Shown: positions 33,887 through 45,300 of the stretch, piece by piece | Layout: every line of letters starts with the position of its first letter | Numbering within the stretch: the stretch's first letter is position 1 | Source of the DNA: Emmonsiellopsis sp. PD_33 | Lineage: Eukaryota > Ascomycota > Eurotiomycetes > Onygenales > Ajellomycetaceae | Assembly (NCBI GenBank): GCA_032988165.1 | Contig: JANTQF010000169.1 | Coordinates: 1-64,000 of the forward strand | Length of the DNA: 64,000 bases | Direction: 5' to 3' | Notes under the pieces: generated by a model | Told to the model about the DNA's origin: nothing | Databases searched by the model: none | What the model saw: only the letters and a program-made list of their open reading frames with translations | Made by a program: the position numbers and the translations under genes

Positions 33887-34919
33887 ATGCCAGAAGACGA
33901 CCATGATGTTCGGTCGCAGACCCCATCTGCGCCACCCTTCACCTCCAGATTCCCATCCATTCCCGCCCCGATAAAACACGTCTTCGACCAATTTCCCTGG
34001 AGAACCTACCCGGCAGACCAGCTCCCCCGACGCATATCAAACCCTTCAGATGAACATATTCTGTACCTATTCACCAGTCCGCGTGGCGCGAGAAAGGGCG
34101 CCCCGTCATATAACCCACAGTGCTTGAAATGGCAGGTGAGTTGACCCTTGGGACCTACACAATTCTACCTTCCATAGGCCGGACTGACACCCCCGGCAAT
34201 ACGATAGGCATACCTCAAATTCGTCGGCATAGAGTTCCAAACAATTTCATCTACCAACCACGCTTCTCCAGCTGGCGTACTGCCATTCCTTCTTCCAGCC
34301 TCCCCGTCTGCGTCAGTCCCCGGGGATCCCTTGAACCCAATCCCTTCGAACAAGATCCAGAAATGGGCTATTGAGCAGACCCACGTAGAAGAGGAACAGC
34401 AACTCAGCATGCGATTTGATGTCTATGCTTCTCTTCTGGACCACAGAATACGGAACGCCTGGGTACGAACCGTCCATATCGCACACCCCGTTCTGGTTCC
34501 CAGCTAACAATACCTGATAGTTATACTCCTTTTATCTCGACCCTCAAAACTTTGACAACATCGCTTGGAAACTGTACATATACCCGTCAACATCCAACCG
34601 TCTTGTTCGATATGTATTAGCGCGGCAGCTCCAGCAGGCCGCCCGGGACGAACTGCTCAAATACTCCTCTTACATTGATGTGGATGACCTCGAAGCCGAA
34701 GCGAACAAAGCGTTCGAGTCCCTCTCCGCCCTGCTAGGAACGAACAAACACTTTTTTGGCAGACAACAACCCGGCTTATTTGACGCCAGTGTCTTCGCAT
34801 ATACCCATTTACTATTAGACGAGAGCCTGGGGTGGAAACAGAATCCCCTCGGACGATTCCTGAAACGATATGACAACCTTGTACAACATCGACAGCGGTT
34901 ACTTGAAGCATACTTTTAA
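33887..34919 (+). CDS. Metaxin/SAM-complex-like mitochondrial outer-membrane protein
   Basis: This is probably a subunit of the sorting and assembly machinery that inserts beta-barrel proteins into the mitochondrial outer membrane. Exons are 33887-34135, 34208-34462 and 34521-34919 (300 residues), all phase 0. The N-terminal part (LYLFTSPRGARKGAPSYNP, CLKWQAYLKFVGIEFQT) fits the thioredoxin-like Tom37/metaxin domain, and the C-terminal helical part carries the metaxin signature GLFDASVFAYTHLLL. There is no targeting presequence, as expected for this family. The size suits Sam35 or a metaxin better than the longer Sam37. The exact subunit is not certain. Confidence 0.75.
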
Positions 34920-35116
34920 ATTTCTTTTTTAACTGGACATTAGCGCAAGATGGCTCATGTACGATTTCTCTACATATATTCCTGATACCCTAAGTCTTAT
35001 TCATTAGACAGCGGAGGGCTCAGCAAAGTCTTCAGAGCTCTGGCTCTTCCCACCGCGAACAAAAACCCTGTACAATATATATATCATTTCCGTCGCATTT
35101 TCTTCCCTACACCCCT

Positions 35117-36266
35117 TCACCTCTTCCTAAAACACCCCCCAAACCAAACCAGCACCCCAATCCACTTCTTAGCCCTAGGCCCCAACACCTCAGCCAACCC
35201 CTCATCAACCCTAACCTCCTTAACCTCCCCCAAAACCTCAAACCCAGCCCTCTCCGCCCCCGCCACCGCCTCCGTAACCGAATGCGCATAACTCGTCGGC
35301 CGAATCTTCACCCCCGTCGCCGGATCCGTGAATCCCGCCTGGCTAATCCCTCCCATCTCCGAATGCATGTTCGTGACCAGCAGGACGCCACCGGGCTTTA
35401 ACATCCCCGCTGCCGCGGCGAAAAAGGCATCGATAGGCACGTGTTCGAGAACTAGCGTCGAGATCATCCCATCTGCATCTCCCATGCCTCCGTCCGCGGC
35501 GGCGGGCTCGAGCATATTGTATATCTGCAACCGCACGCGGTCTTGATCTTGCTCTTCACCGCCTGACCCTGACCCCGTCTGTGTCTGCTTCGGTACTGAC
35601 GGACTCTCGCCGAAATACTTATCAACTCTTGCCTGTGCGAGTTCGAGCATTTTTGTCGATGGCTCCAGACCGATTATCGTCGCGGTGGAGGGGGCCGCGT
35701 GGAGGAGGGAGATTGTGTTTCGGCCCGTGCCGCAGCCGAGATCGATTAGTTTTGGTGGTGTGTTTGAGGGGGTCGGGGTGGGGAGGAGAGAGAGGAATTG
35801 TGGGAGGAAAGAGCGCATTTCGAGCGTGTCGAGGGCTTGGAGGAAGTTGTTGTCCGTGTCGTAGACCTGTTTTGGGGGCCGTTGTTAGATGGCTTTGTGC
35901 TGTGATTGGGGAAAAAAAAGGGGGGTGGGTGGGTTGTTGGATAATGGTTTCGGAGATCTTTCTGTATTCTACATGAGAATGTGTAACATATTTCTAGACG
36001 ATTTTCCGTTGGTGATATGGATAGGATATATGTTGTCCCTATCCCTATCCGTGTCGAATCATGTCCATAAATAAATAAGCAGTTACATGTACCGTGGTAG
36101 GACGAGATAATTGATGACCAGGAAACATATAAAAAACAAAAATAATAAAACGAAGGCATACACCCACCATTGCCCACTGATCATACGCCTCAACGGTATC
36201 CAGATACTTCACCTCCCTATTTCCATCCGAGCCTGGCGAGGGGGACTTCGCTGTCGATGTAGTCAT
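35117..36266 (-). CDS. Class I SAM-dependent methyltransferase
   Basis: Two exons, 36168-36266 and 35117-35866, give 282 residues; the GTGGGT donor and the acceptor before GTCTAC are both phase 0. Motif I is LIDLGCGTGRNT and the acidic residue after strand 2 is in GLEPS. The DADGMISTLVLEHVP segment is motif IV/V-like and MLKPGGVLLVTNMHSEMGG is the post-motif region. The start MTTSTAKSPSPG leads to YDQWAMVYDTDNNFL, a pattern also seen in small fungal methyltransferases. A Gly/Gln-rich insertion lies after motif II. The 301-bp intron is long for this window. The substrate is unknown; it could be a small molecule. Confidence 0.82.
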
Positions 36267-37375
36267 GGTAGGCGTTGGCGGCTTGCTTGTGCTTGCTTTC
36301 GTGCTCAGCTTAGCGTGAGGGTTGCAGAATGGATATCGATGAAATGGAACAAATCCAGAACAACGATTGAAGAGAAATCTCTTAGGTAAATATTTATTTG
36401 GCTTGCCTTTTGTTCGGGGAGATCAGGTGTAGGTGTGGTTTAAATATATAGATTGTGGAGCTTGGGAACGAACTCGTTCGTATTGTTGAGTCATTCTGTA
36501 TGAGATTTCTCGGCGCAGACTCAACACACTCTCTCAATCTGCGGAACGTCAAGATTCGTCGATCTCCTCCGTTCGCGGGATAGATGACACGCGGAGTCCA
36601 GATTTGTATAAGCGCGGGCGGTTGAAGGAGATGTTTATTGTGGGGTGGTTGGTGGAGCTGGACATTAGGGATGGATACTATGATGGTGTAACTTTAGGGA
36701 ACAAAACAAGTGGGGTGTGATGGAAGTACTTTTTCTAAAGGGCATCCGGCTACTCATGGAATGGGAAGTTGTGTTAGGAGTTCGGTTTGTATTATTGTAT
36801 AGTGTAGGGAGGATTGAGTCAATTCTAATTGTTAGAAGTAAGATCAAATTAGATCGGCCACTGGCCTATCGTGGGTAGAGGTAGGCAGGCAGGCAAAGGA
36901 AAATATGGTGGTGGTGGTACAATCGGCAAAGGAAAAGAGGTATTAATACACAAAGATCAAATCCAGCGTCTTGGTCGACGGGGTGGGAATAAGAAAAAGA
37001 TAGGAAAATGGAAAGAAGAAGAAGAAAAAAGGAAAAGCAAAAGAGACCATTAGAAAACGCCAGGCGGCCATCCCGCTGTTGTAATCAAGACGTGGGAAAA
37101 AAAACCCCAAAAGAACATGAAGACATAGGAAATTCAGCCTGGCAATCTTGGAAGCGGATGAGAGAAAAAGGGGGAATCCATGATCAACAAAGGAGAAAAG
37201 GAAATGCTGAACAAAGGAAATAAAAAACAGAGAGATAAAAAAGAGTCCCCGGCCATATAAGACCATCACCCATCACCGTCAATCAATCAATCAATTGCCA
37301 TTACGTCGTTCGTCATCCCAGTCGCCGTCAGTCGTCGTTCTTCGTCGTCCCAGTCGATATAAAATTGAAATAAAT
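36267..37375. other. Intergenic, no gene
   Basis: About 1.1 kb between two leftward genes. The part at 36880-37230 is purine-rich on the plus strand with many AAG/GAA runs. TCAATCAATCAATCAA repeats occur near 37280. No gene is supported. Confidence 0.55.
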
Positions 37376-38348
37376 TCAATAAACCGTGCCCCCAAACGGT
37401 GCCGTCTCCTTTAAATCCTCCACCAAATCCTCCACATTACTCATATATTTCCCAAGTAACTCCTGCTTCTTCTCTGTCGTCTTCGTATCCCCCGCTCCCT
37501 TACTACCATCCATCCCCGCCTCCCCCACCCCACTTACACTCTTCGAAAATGCGCCGGCCAGCTTACTCGGGCTCCTCTGCAAACCCAACACGGCTGTGTT
37601 CGGCGCACTCGCCGCATTCGCGCTCGGAATCGACGGTGTCTCCGGCATCAAGTAAAAATACAAAAACTCGACAAGCTTCAACTTGACCTCTCGCGTCGTC
37701 GTGCGCATTTTAAACAGCGATGTGACAGTGAGAAGGCCATCGAGGACTTCGAATGTGCGCGTGTTGGCGGGGTTATCGAGGAGGGCTGTGACGAGGGTGA
37801 GTAAGGTGGAGGATTGGATGGCGGGGCAGTTGGCGGGCTCAAGGAGGTCGAGGAGGAGGTTCATGTATATTTCGCGCGCGAAGAGGGAGCGAGACGGTGG
37901 ATGGAGGAGGAGAGTGCCTTGAATCAAGTCGAGGGTAGAGATTATGAGGAGGTCGTTGGTGCCGTTGCTGCCCCGGCCAAGGAGGTGTTCAAGGCATGAT
38001 ATTAGGCGCATGGCGACTGGATGCAGGGCCAATTTCGTTAGATGATAATTATTTACAGGATGCATCAGTGCCGGGCGGCGCGAATTGCTTACCGTTCCAT
38101 TGGAAGCCCTCTTGTAGCTTGAAAAATTCTCTAAAGGCTGGATCATCGCTCAGTTCGCTGAGTGTTTTGGCTGGAGTCGGGTTTGCGCCCAGCGGCACAG
38201 CAGAGCGCCGCTTCTCTGCTGCGGCGACTTTTGATCGCGAGAGACATATTTGCGCGAGCAGGCCTTCGACTTGTCGCAGCCCCTTGCGGATTTTGCCCTG
38301 ATCGTAAGACGACAGGTAGTCGAACGAGTGGGCGAGCAGAGTCTCCAT
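37376..38348 (-). CDS. Cell division control protein Cdc14 (SIN component)
   Basis: This belongs to the family of fission-yeast Cdc14, the partner of kinase Sid1 in the septation initiation network (it is not the Cdc14 phosphatase of budding yeast). Exons are 38093-38348 and 37376-38016, giving 298 residues with a 76-bp intron and a CTAACG branch-site match. The start METLLAHSFDYLSSYD and the segment RKGLRQVEGLLAQICLSRSK fit the family. Long helices follow, such as LISCLEHLLG and LLDLLEPANCPAIQSSTLLT. A Ser/Thr/Gly-rich loop is followed by a final helix ending in APFGGTVY. No catalytic motif is present, as expected for a regulatory subunit. Confidence 0.85.
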
Positions 38349-39013
38349 TGATATTTCGCTGTTTTGGGCGCAATTGTTTGGCCCCTTTGTTTGCGACGTT
38401 GAAAGAAGCGGCGGGGACAGACAGGGACAGGCAGGTGTCCGGTTCTTTTATTATTTTTCTGCACACTGGACGCGCGCAGGGCGAGCGGGAGCAGAGATGC
38501 GGCTGGCTGACTCGGGCGGCAAAGGATCCGCCGCTGGCTCGTTTCAAGGGATGAAGTCGAGATCGCAGGATCTCAGTTAGCGTCGTGTCCGGCGTAAACA
38601 GATCGGTGGTTGCCCCGGCAATGCTTAGCCGGTCGGCTATGTCCGATCACGTGGTGTCTTTTCTAGCCCTGCCTGCAGCTGCCCTACGAAATCCAGAATC
38701 TTCATGCACGCAGTAGGTAACAAGGTTCTGCGACTCCATGTACATACACTGTCAACGGACTTTGGTGACTTGAAATGCACACATCTTTAAGGAGAGGGGT
38801 GGAGCACTTGGCTGCGGATAACAGTGAACGATGAAACTAGGCGGCGAACGTAGGCTTGATAGAAACGTGAAACAGACGGGAAATTCCATACATTCTACCC
38901 TGGTTTAGGGCCTCCGTATCATAATTGATTATAGAAAACAGGCGCAAGAGGGAATAAAGTGAAAACAAGACTAAGTATCCTACCCAACCGCCTCATCCCT
39001 ATCCCAGGCAACA
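38349..39013. other. Intergenic, promoter of Cdc14
   Basis: About 665 bp between two leftward genes. GC-rich open frames on both strands near the Cdc14 start look like shadows. No other feature is seen. Confidence 0.55.
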
Positions 39014-40997
39014 TTAGAAATTCGGATCCTTCTTTCCTCTACCGTTCCCTTTGATGCTCACGTCCTGCTCGTCCAGATCCACTCTTGACTCCTCATCAAT
39101 ACTGACACGCTCCCCCTGATACGCCACCGATAGGCCTGTAACATCAATATCAACCTCATTCCACGTCTCGCTCGTGGCCGGCACCGGCGAAACTCTAGTA
39201 AGCACATAGTACATCGAGAAGGCCACAATGAACCCACCAAAGAAGTTCAGATTGTACAGGTATGTAGCTCCAATTGGTACCTGGCGGCCAACCGCACCGA
39301 CGAAGCCGACGATGTTGATCAAAATTCCCGAGAAGTACGAGGCATATGCCTGCCAGGAGAAGCCGAAGACGTGGTAATATGGGCCGTGCTTGCGGGCGCT
39401 GTACAGTTCTTTAACTTCGATGTAGCCCTTTCGGACAAGGTAGTAGTCGCAGATCATGACGCCGGCAATGGAGGAGAGGAAAACCGAGTACGCGGAGAGG
39501 TAGGTGGTGAAGCTGTTGGAGCTGGAAAGGAGGTTCCACTAGGTACTGTGTTAGTTACCGTAGGATTATGTGGGGGAGATATTCGCATAGATCACAAGGG
39601 AACATACAGGACACATGGCGAAACCAACAGCTGCGCATATATACCCTCCTCGACGGATGGTAAGAAATCGCGGAAATAGAGCCGTCATGTCAGTTCCGGC
39701 GGATATGGAATTGGCCGCAATATTGGTTCCTAGCTGTGCTAGGGCAAAGGCACTGGAGATGATAAAAACGCCGAACCTTTCGCCACTACTCGCCCCTTTT
39801 AGAAATTCGCCCAAAAGGTCGAGTGGGTTCCAGATTGGCTCCGAATACAGTACGCCCGAAGACGATGAGACGATGATTCCGATAAACGAGGTGATGGCAA
39901 AGCCAATTGGGATGGTCAGCAGCTGAGACCATAACGTATCCCTTGGTTTGCGAGCCACTCTTGAGAAATCAAGGGAGTTGACGATGAGTGTAGCGAAATT
40001 TGCGATCGCGGACATAACCCCCTTTACCACAGCCCAGCCAAGTTCGCTTCCATGAACGGTATTTTTTTGCTTGACGATGGGCCCAATTCCACCCGCCCGT
40101 TTAACCGACCAAGCTAGGAAAACGATGCCGGCGATGGGCGCGTAATACGACTTGACCGTGAAAAGATGGCGGATCTTATGCACCGGAAACCAGATGGCTG
40201 GTAGACTGCAAAGCGAGAAGAGGAAGAAACTCAAAAAATCTCTCGTGTTTGTTCCTGAGCTCGCAGGCATACTGTTTGGTAAGTCGTTGTAGTTGGACCA
40301 TATCGATCGAAGCATCAAGGTAACACATTGGCCTGATGAAGGGGGAAATAAGGCGTCAGCGTTGATTAGAGCATGGTCTTGCACCGTGAGCAAGGGTGAC
40401 CGATGGAACAACATACCTCCAATCCACGACTGGACACCGTACCAAATGCAAGCCATAGCCGCTCGGTTAAAGACAGGCCACAGCGAACCCCAAATTCCAA
40501 ACGAAGCTCGAATCCCAACAGGGAACGAGATGTGGTATGTAGCGCCAATTCTCGCACTCAGTACCAAAAACGCGGCCGCAATAAAGTATCCAAACCAAAC
40601 GCAAATCCACGATTGCCACCACGACAAGCCTTCAACGATCATCGCAGATGAAATCATCCATGTGTTCTGATATTAAATCCGTTCAGCACTTCCGGCGGTC
40701 AAGAATGGTTTCGAAAGTTAACCCACGATATTGAAGGAGTCTGAGATCCAGAAAGCTACATAGTTCCACGGACCCCATTGACGACGTTCAGGTTCCACTG
40801 TTGCGAGAATCAATTAGTTCGCTGAGCATGTTTGCGCGCACAACACTCGTTTGATTACTTTCATATCGGGCTCAAAACTCACCAGGCTTCAAGTCTTCAT
40901 TCACCAACATGAGCTGGGCATTCGTCAAGCCGGCCTCGTTCTTGACTTCAAGTTTGGAGACATAATGTAAAATCTTAGACCTTGGAAGCCGCTGCAT
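39014..40997 (-). CDS. NCS1-family nucleobase/allantoin/vitamin permease
   Basis: This is a plasma-membrane symporter of the NCS1 family (uracil, allantoin, uridine, thiamine or related solutes). Five exons splice in phase: 40883-40997, 40727-40797, 40417-40666, 39608-40332 and 39014-39538, giving 561 residues, a normal length. Signatures include RRQWGPWNYVAFWISDSFN and NTWMISSAMIVEGLSWW. Further along are FPVGIRASFGIWGSLWP, MACIWYGVQSWIGG and SWQAYASYFSGI. The third intron (84 bp) has no stop and keeps frame. The C-tail is acidic and Lys-rich, as in Fur-type permeases that are down-regulated by ubiquitination. Upstream DNA is rich in GATA motifs, in line with nitrogen control. Which solute is carried is not decidable here. 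Confidence 0.92.
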
Positions 40998-41433
40998 GGC
41001 TGTGATTCAATGGAAATAGAGGGAATTGAATGCAAGATATCAAAAATGGCGGAATGGAGGCGTTGTATCAGCTTCGTGTCGGTCGCAGACCGGGATACTG
41101 TCACGGAAAAGATAGACCGAAGTATGAGGCCACCAGTGCTGCTACTCGGATCACCCCACGCAGATTGGACTTCTCCAGGGTTGTGCCAAGGAGAGCAAAT
41201 AAAAAAGAGACAGGCTGGGACGTCTTGACAGTATCGAGGGGGCCCCCCCAAGCTATATATGTGGGCAACACGGCAGCTTTGTTGGCTGTCAAACCCTGGG
41301 ATACATCTGCGCAACACCCTATCATCATCAGCGACCGAAAGTATTTCCTCCGCGGATCCCCCCACAGGTTCCCTGGCCCTAAAATGGATCCTGAGAATTT
41401 AAGAGCAGGCTCTCAGCGGAAAAAATGACCTTC

Positions 41434-41576
41434 TTATCAGCACTTCCAGGATCTCTATCATTGGTGGATCAGCCAGTGCCCCATTATGGGTGTTGTTATC
41501 GCCTTTAGTTGATTCCCCATGCCATAGTTATTTGCTGATAGCGATAAGGACCCGAGCTAGTTTCGCCGACTGATAG
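41434..41576. promoter_or_regulatory. Cluster of six GATA-factor (HGATAR) sites
   Basis: Sites read TTATCA (41434), CTATCA (41455), TTATCG (41496), TGATAG (41536), CGATAA (41542) and TGATAG (41571), all fitting HGATAR on one strand or the other, some as close pairs. They lie 435-580 bp upstream of the NCS1 permease start. Nitrogen regulators such as AreA bind clustered HGATAR sites. Nitrogen regulation of the permease is inferred. Confidence 0.5.
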
Positions 41577-41802
41577 AAAATATCCGCAGACAGACAATTG
41601 AATGTCCATCTCCAGACAATCCAGTACATCGAAGGTGCACAAATTGAAGATGCACAGGACAGCTGACCAGCTTTCCAACTTCACAAGTCATCCCGTCGTC
41701 ATAGTGCATGGTTCAGGAGTGACAGCCACAGACGGACCACAAAGGGACTGGGAAGAAAAGCGGAAACGCGCCCAGGATGTTTCTGGTGCCATATCTTGCC
41801 TA

Positions 41803-42177
41803 TCAACGGCTCTCATAAAATTGGAGAATACCCCGGTTTATTTCGAAGCTAAACCTGCCATGGTTGTCAGAGGCGTTGTCTGGCTCTTTGTCGTTGGTGT
41901 GCTCTGGCATGCCATCACGGTGCCGTCGCCTTGGGAGCAGCTCACGGAGAGTTATCATTGGCGACCGGGAAGGAGGGTGGATGGGGAGTGATTGTTCGGA
42001 TTTGCCATCGGATGTTGGAGCGGGGAGATCCACAGGTTTAAGTTGGTGGTGTTCCGGAAAAGCTGGAGGTGTGGTCGTTGATATGTCGTTGATGAGGCGT
42101 GGAGCGATCAGGAAATGCGATCGAGTAATGGATAACAGGGTTATTGCCACGGGGATTGGATATAGCCACGACCCCAT
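41803..42177 (-). CDS. Doubtful small hypothetical protein
   Basis: An ATG at 42177 opens 124 codons. The product begins with a hydrophobic segment (LYPIPVAITLLSI) that could be a signal peptide or anchor, then becomes Pro/Arg/Asp-rich. I recognise no domain. It lies between the Urb2 3' end and the NCS1 promoter. It may be a chance frame. Confidence 0.15.
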   Translation of the reverse strand: MGSWLYPIPVAITLLSITRSHFLIAPRLINDISTTTPPAFPEHHQLKPVDLPAPTSDGKSEQSLPIHPPSRSPMITLRELLPRRRHRDGMPEHTNDKEPDNASDNHGRFSFEINRGILQFYESR

Positions 42178-42361
42178 ATCTCCTTCATAGGGCTGGCGGA
42201 AGCTAAGTAATCCGTAAGGGGTGCGAGAAAACAATCAGAAATCGTGGACAATATTTTTTAATTTGCAAAAATGGATATCGTGAATATTTCATCTATTTAC
42301 ACAATCATCACGCCAGACAGCAGCCCAAACACACACGGCCGTGCTACCACCAAATCATCCA

Positions 42362-45300
42362 TCAACCATGATTCCACTTCCCGTATCGAAGATAATCATC
42401 ATAAAGCCCCTTAAACACCGCCCGACTCGACGAGTCCATCGCCGCGTTCATTCCCCTCATCGTCTCCTTCGACATGACATCCAACACCGAATAGAACCCT
42501 GGCATCAGCGCCGCCTTCATCTCAGGCCCAAGCTGACCGCGAAGCTGGCACATCGCGTACTCCATGACGAGATACTGTAAATGCTGGCCCGCAAGGCTTT
42601 TCACCTTTTTCGTGTTATCGGTCAGTCCGCTGTCGGATCGCTGGCCGCGCTGGACCGTGGAGACGGTGGGGTCACAAAGGGTTGTGAGTAGGCGGGTAAA
42701 GTGAGTGGCGTGGGTGGGCTGATGTAATATGGTATTGTCTTCTATCCAGGGTGGGTGCGCAAAGAGGAGACGGGATGATTTTTGTGGTCGTGAGCCCGGT
42801 GAAAAGAGCAGGCGGAGGAGGCGCTGTAGGATAGGTAGGATTAGATGGAATCTTCCGCTGAGCTTTTGGCGGTATTGGCCGAACAGCAGACCTAGAAGAC
42901 GGCAAATACGGATGTAGATGGCCCCTGCATACTCTCCTGGGATTTTTGGCCCAGATGTGGAAGCCGTCACAGAAAGAGTACCGAGAATGTTGTCGATGTT
43001 CCATTGGGTTATGGATCGGGATTGGTTGCGGAGCAGCATCTCTAGGGACTCGGCTGCTAGAGTGAACGGTTCAATTGCATTGCTTGTGGTGAGGCCATCC
43101 GACACTGCGGTGAAGAGGGATGATAATTCCTGAGATGCTTCGCTATCCCTGTCTTCGACAGGGCCAAAACAGGAGATGGCAGTACCGGTAAGTAGAAGTC
43201 GATGTGAAGCATCTTCGCTTGCGAAGCCGGCAGTCCGGAGTTGGTGTACGAAGGGAACCAATTTCTTCTCGGGCAAGGAGGATAGTCTATGTCTGATTTC
43301 TCGGAATAGTTGCTGTTGTTGCTCGGCATGGAGTTGATTCACCTGGAATAAGGAGAGCGCGTCCATGAGGATGTTTTCGAAGTCCTTGCTAGCTTTTTGA
43401 GACGACACCATTCTACGTTTGACAAGGCTTCTGGCGTACACATCGTATTCTGCCGTATCCATTCGTTCTTCGACTTTGCGGATGGTCTTTTGAACGTCTT
43501 TGTCTTTCTTCACCAGGTCTTCGAAATCTTCCAACGTATTCAAAATTCCATACAGTGTGTTCGCTTCCAGTTCTTCGGGCCCTTTCTTAAGGGCTTTTTC
43601 CAAAGATCGCAAGTCCGAAATAATAACGTTGAACACTCTCTCGCGCAATGCATTCACGGTTTCAATCTTTAGTTCCCCATCGAAATGTTCATGGTGAGCA
43701 TAAAGTGTTTGCAGAGATAGGGCTACCATGAAAAACTCCATGGTATGGAAATCGGCGTTAGGGTACTTCGATATTATGGACGACACCTTATCAAAGGTCT
43801 TCTGGAGATAAGCGCGGCGCTGAGCATCAGACGAGACTAAAACCCGATCAATCACGGCTCGATGGAGCTGGCGGAAACCTTGCAATAGTAGCGCAGTCGA
43901 GTCTCCTGTGTTTTGAGTCGTGATTGCATTTGAGAGCTTCCAAAGCTGTCCCCAATCGCTTGTGATTTGGGCCGAAGACTTAGGCATATCCGCCAATCTG
44001 GTCATCAGGGTCAAAGCGTCCTTGTACTCAGTACTGGGGTCAATTTTTTCTTGGAGCATGTTTTGTTGAAGCAAGTCCAATAACATCCCTCTTTGGTGGC
44101 GAGGTATTAATTGAGTCGGAATGCTGAGGAGGCTTGTAATGCATAGAGTTCGCGGGCCTTTCTTCTTTTCTTTCAGATAATTGTGAAGCGTGTTGACGAG
44201 ATCGTAAACAGTTGAGGGAGCTTCAAGTAGCCATTCAGGGGAAACAAGGGCGTGCCAGATCCCAAGTAGTTGACTTCCAAGCGTGGATGCCCCTAAGATA
44301 TCCGTCGACAATGTAGAAATCGCGTCTAGATTGGAACGGTCGATAGTGGTGAGAATTTCCTTGAATATCAGGGTGCGATTCTCAGAGGTAAGACGTGAAA
44401 CTGCCAATGGAGTCGCTAGGATCGAAGTGAGGTATCCAATAACGAGTGTTTGAGGTGAAGCCATAGTCTCCGCTCGTCCATTCCACGCAGGATGGGAGGA
44501 TTTCTCGGCTTGGCTAAGGAAGGCCGCGATGGTAGGAGTTATTAGGTTCAAGAATTCGCCTTCTTTGGAATCGTCCACCCTTCCAGCAACGAGCACTATA
44601 AGTTTGAAAGCCTCAAATACTTCGAGGCAATCATTGACATTCATGTTAGGTTGGGTTGGTTTGTGGAACTTTTGCAACATGGCGACTGCGTTCGGTAGGA
44701 CGGTTGAATTTAAATCGAAGGAAATATTGCCAGATGGACCAGCATGCTTCTCAATAAAACACTGAGCAAGGCGCCAGAGTCTCCATTTCCAAGGCAGTTC
44801 CCCTTCCATAGCGATCAACTTTGTCACTATACCAAAAATTTGCACCAGATGCTCGTCTTGAAGCACCGAAATGTCTGTCCGTGACCGCAGGGTTAAGATA
44901 GCACCAATAAGAACGATGCTAGCGTATTGTTCTGAGGGACTGGAGTTCTCAAAGGCGTCCAAAACAGCTTGAAGACGATCCCTGGTCTGATTTTCAGAGA
45001 AGGCATTTGTGACAAGAGGCCTGAGTGCCGCCGAGAGGTCATCGTCCTCCCATACGGAAAAATACGAGACATTGGTTCCTTTCAGACGAGCATCCTCGAG
45101 ACACTTCAACTGCTGGTACCAAATCTCAAAAAATGATCCAACCGTCCTCGCACCGGAAAAGCCGTTCAGCAAAGGTATGACAATACCTCCCTTGATTGTT
45201 TCGTATGTTTGGGCGGAAATAGAGGCAGAACATAACCACAGTGAGGTGATTTGCCTGACGAGGTTGTCTAGCAAATTCTCGGCCGCATCAAGCCCCGAAT

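Larger units (their letters stand above)
40998..42361. other. Promoter region of the NCS1 permease and 3' flank of Urb2
   Basis: Apart from a doubtful small frame at 41803-42177 no gene is supported. Six HGATAR-type sites are clustered at 41434-41576. Antisense and sense open frames of about 130-145 codons lack domains. Confidence 0.5.

Noticed and set aside
41602..41991. Plus-strand frame of 129 codons in the NCS1 upstream region
   Set aside because: No domain, antisense overlap with another weak frame, and location within the promoter and GATA-rich region.
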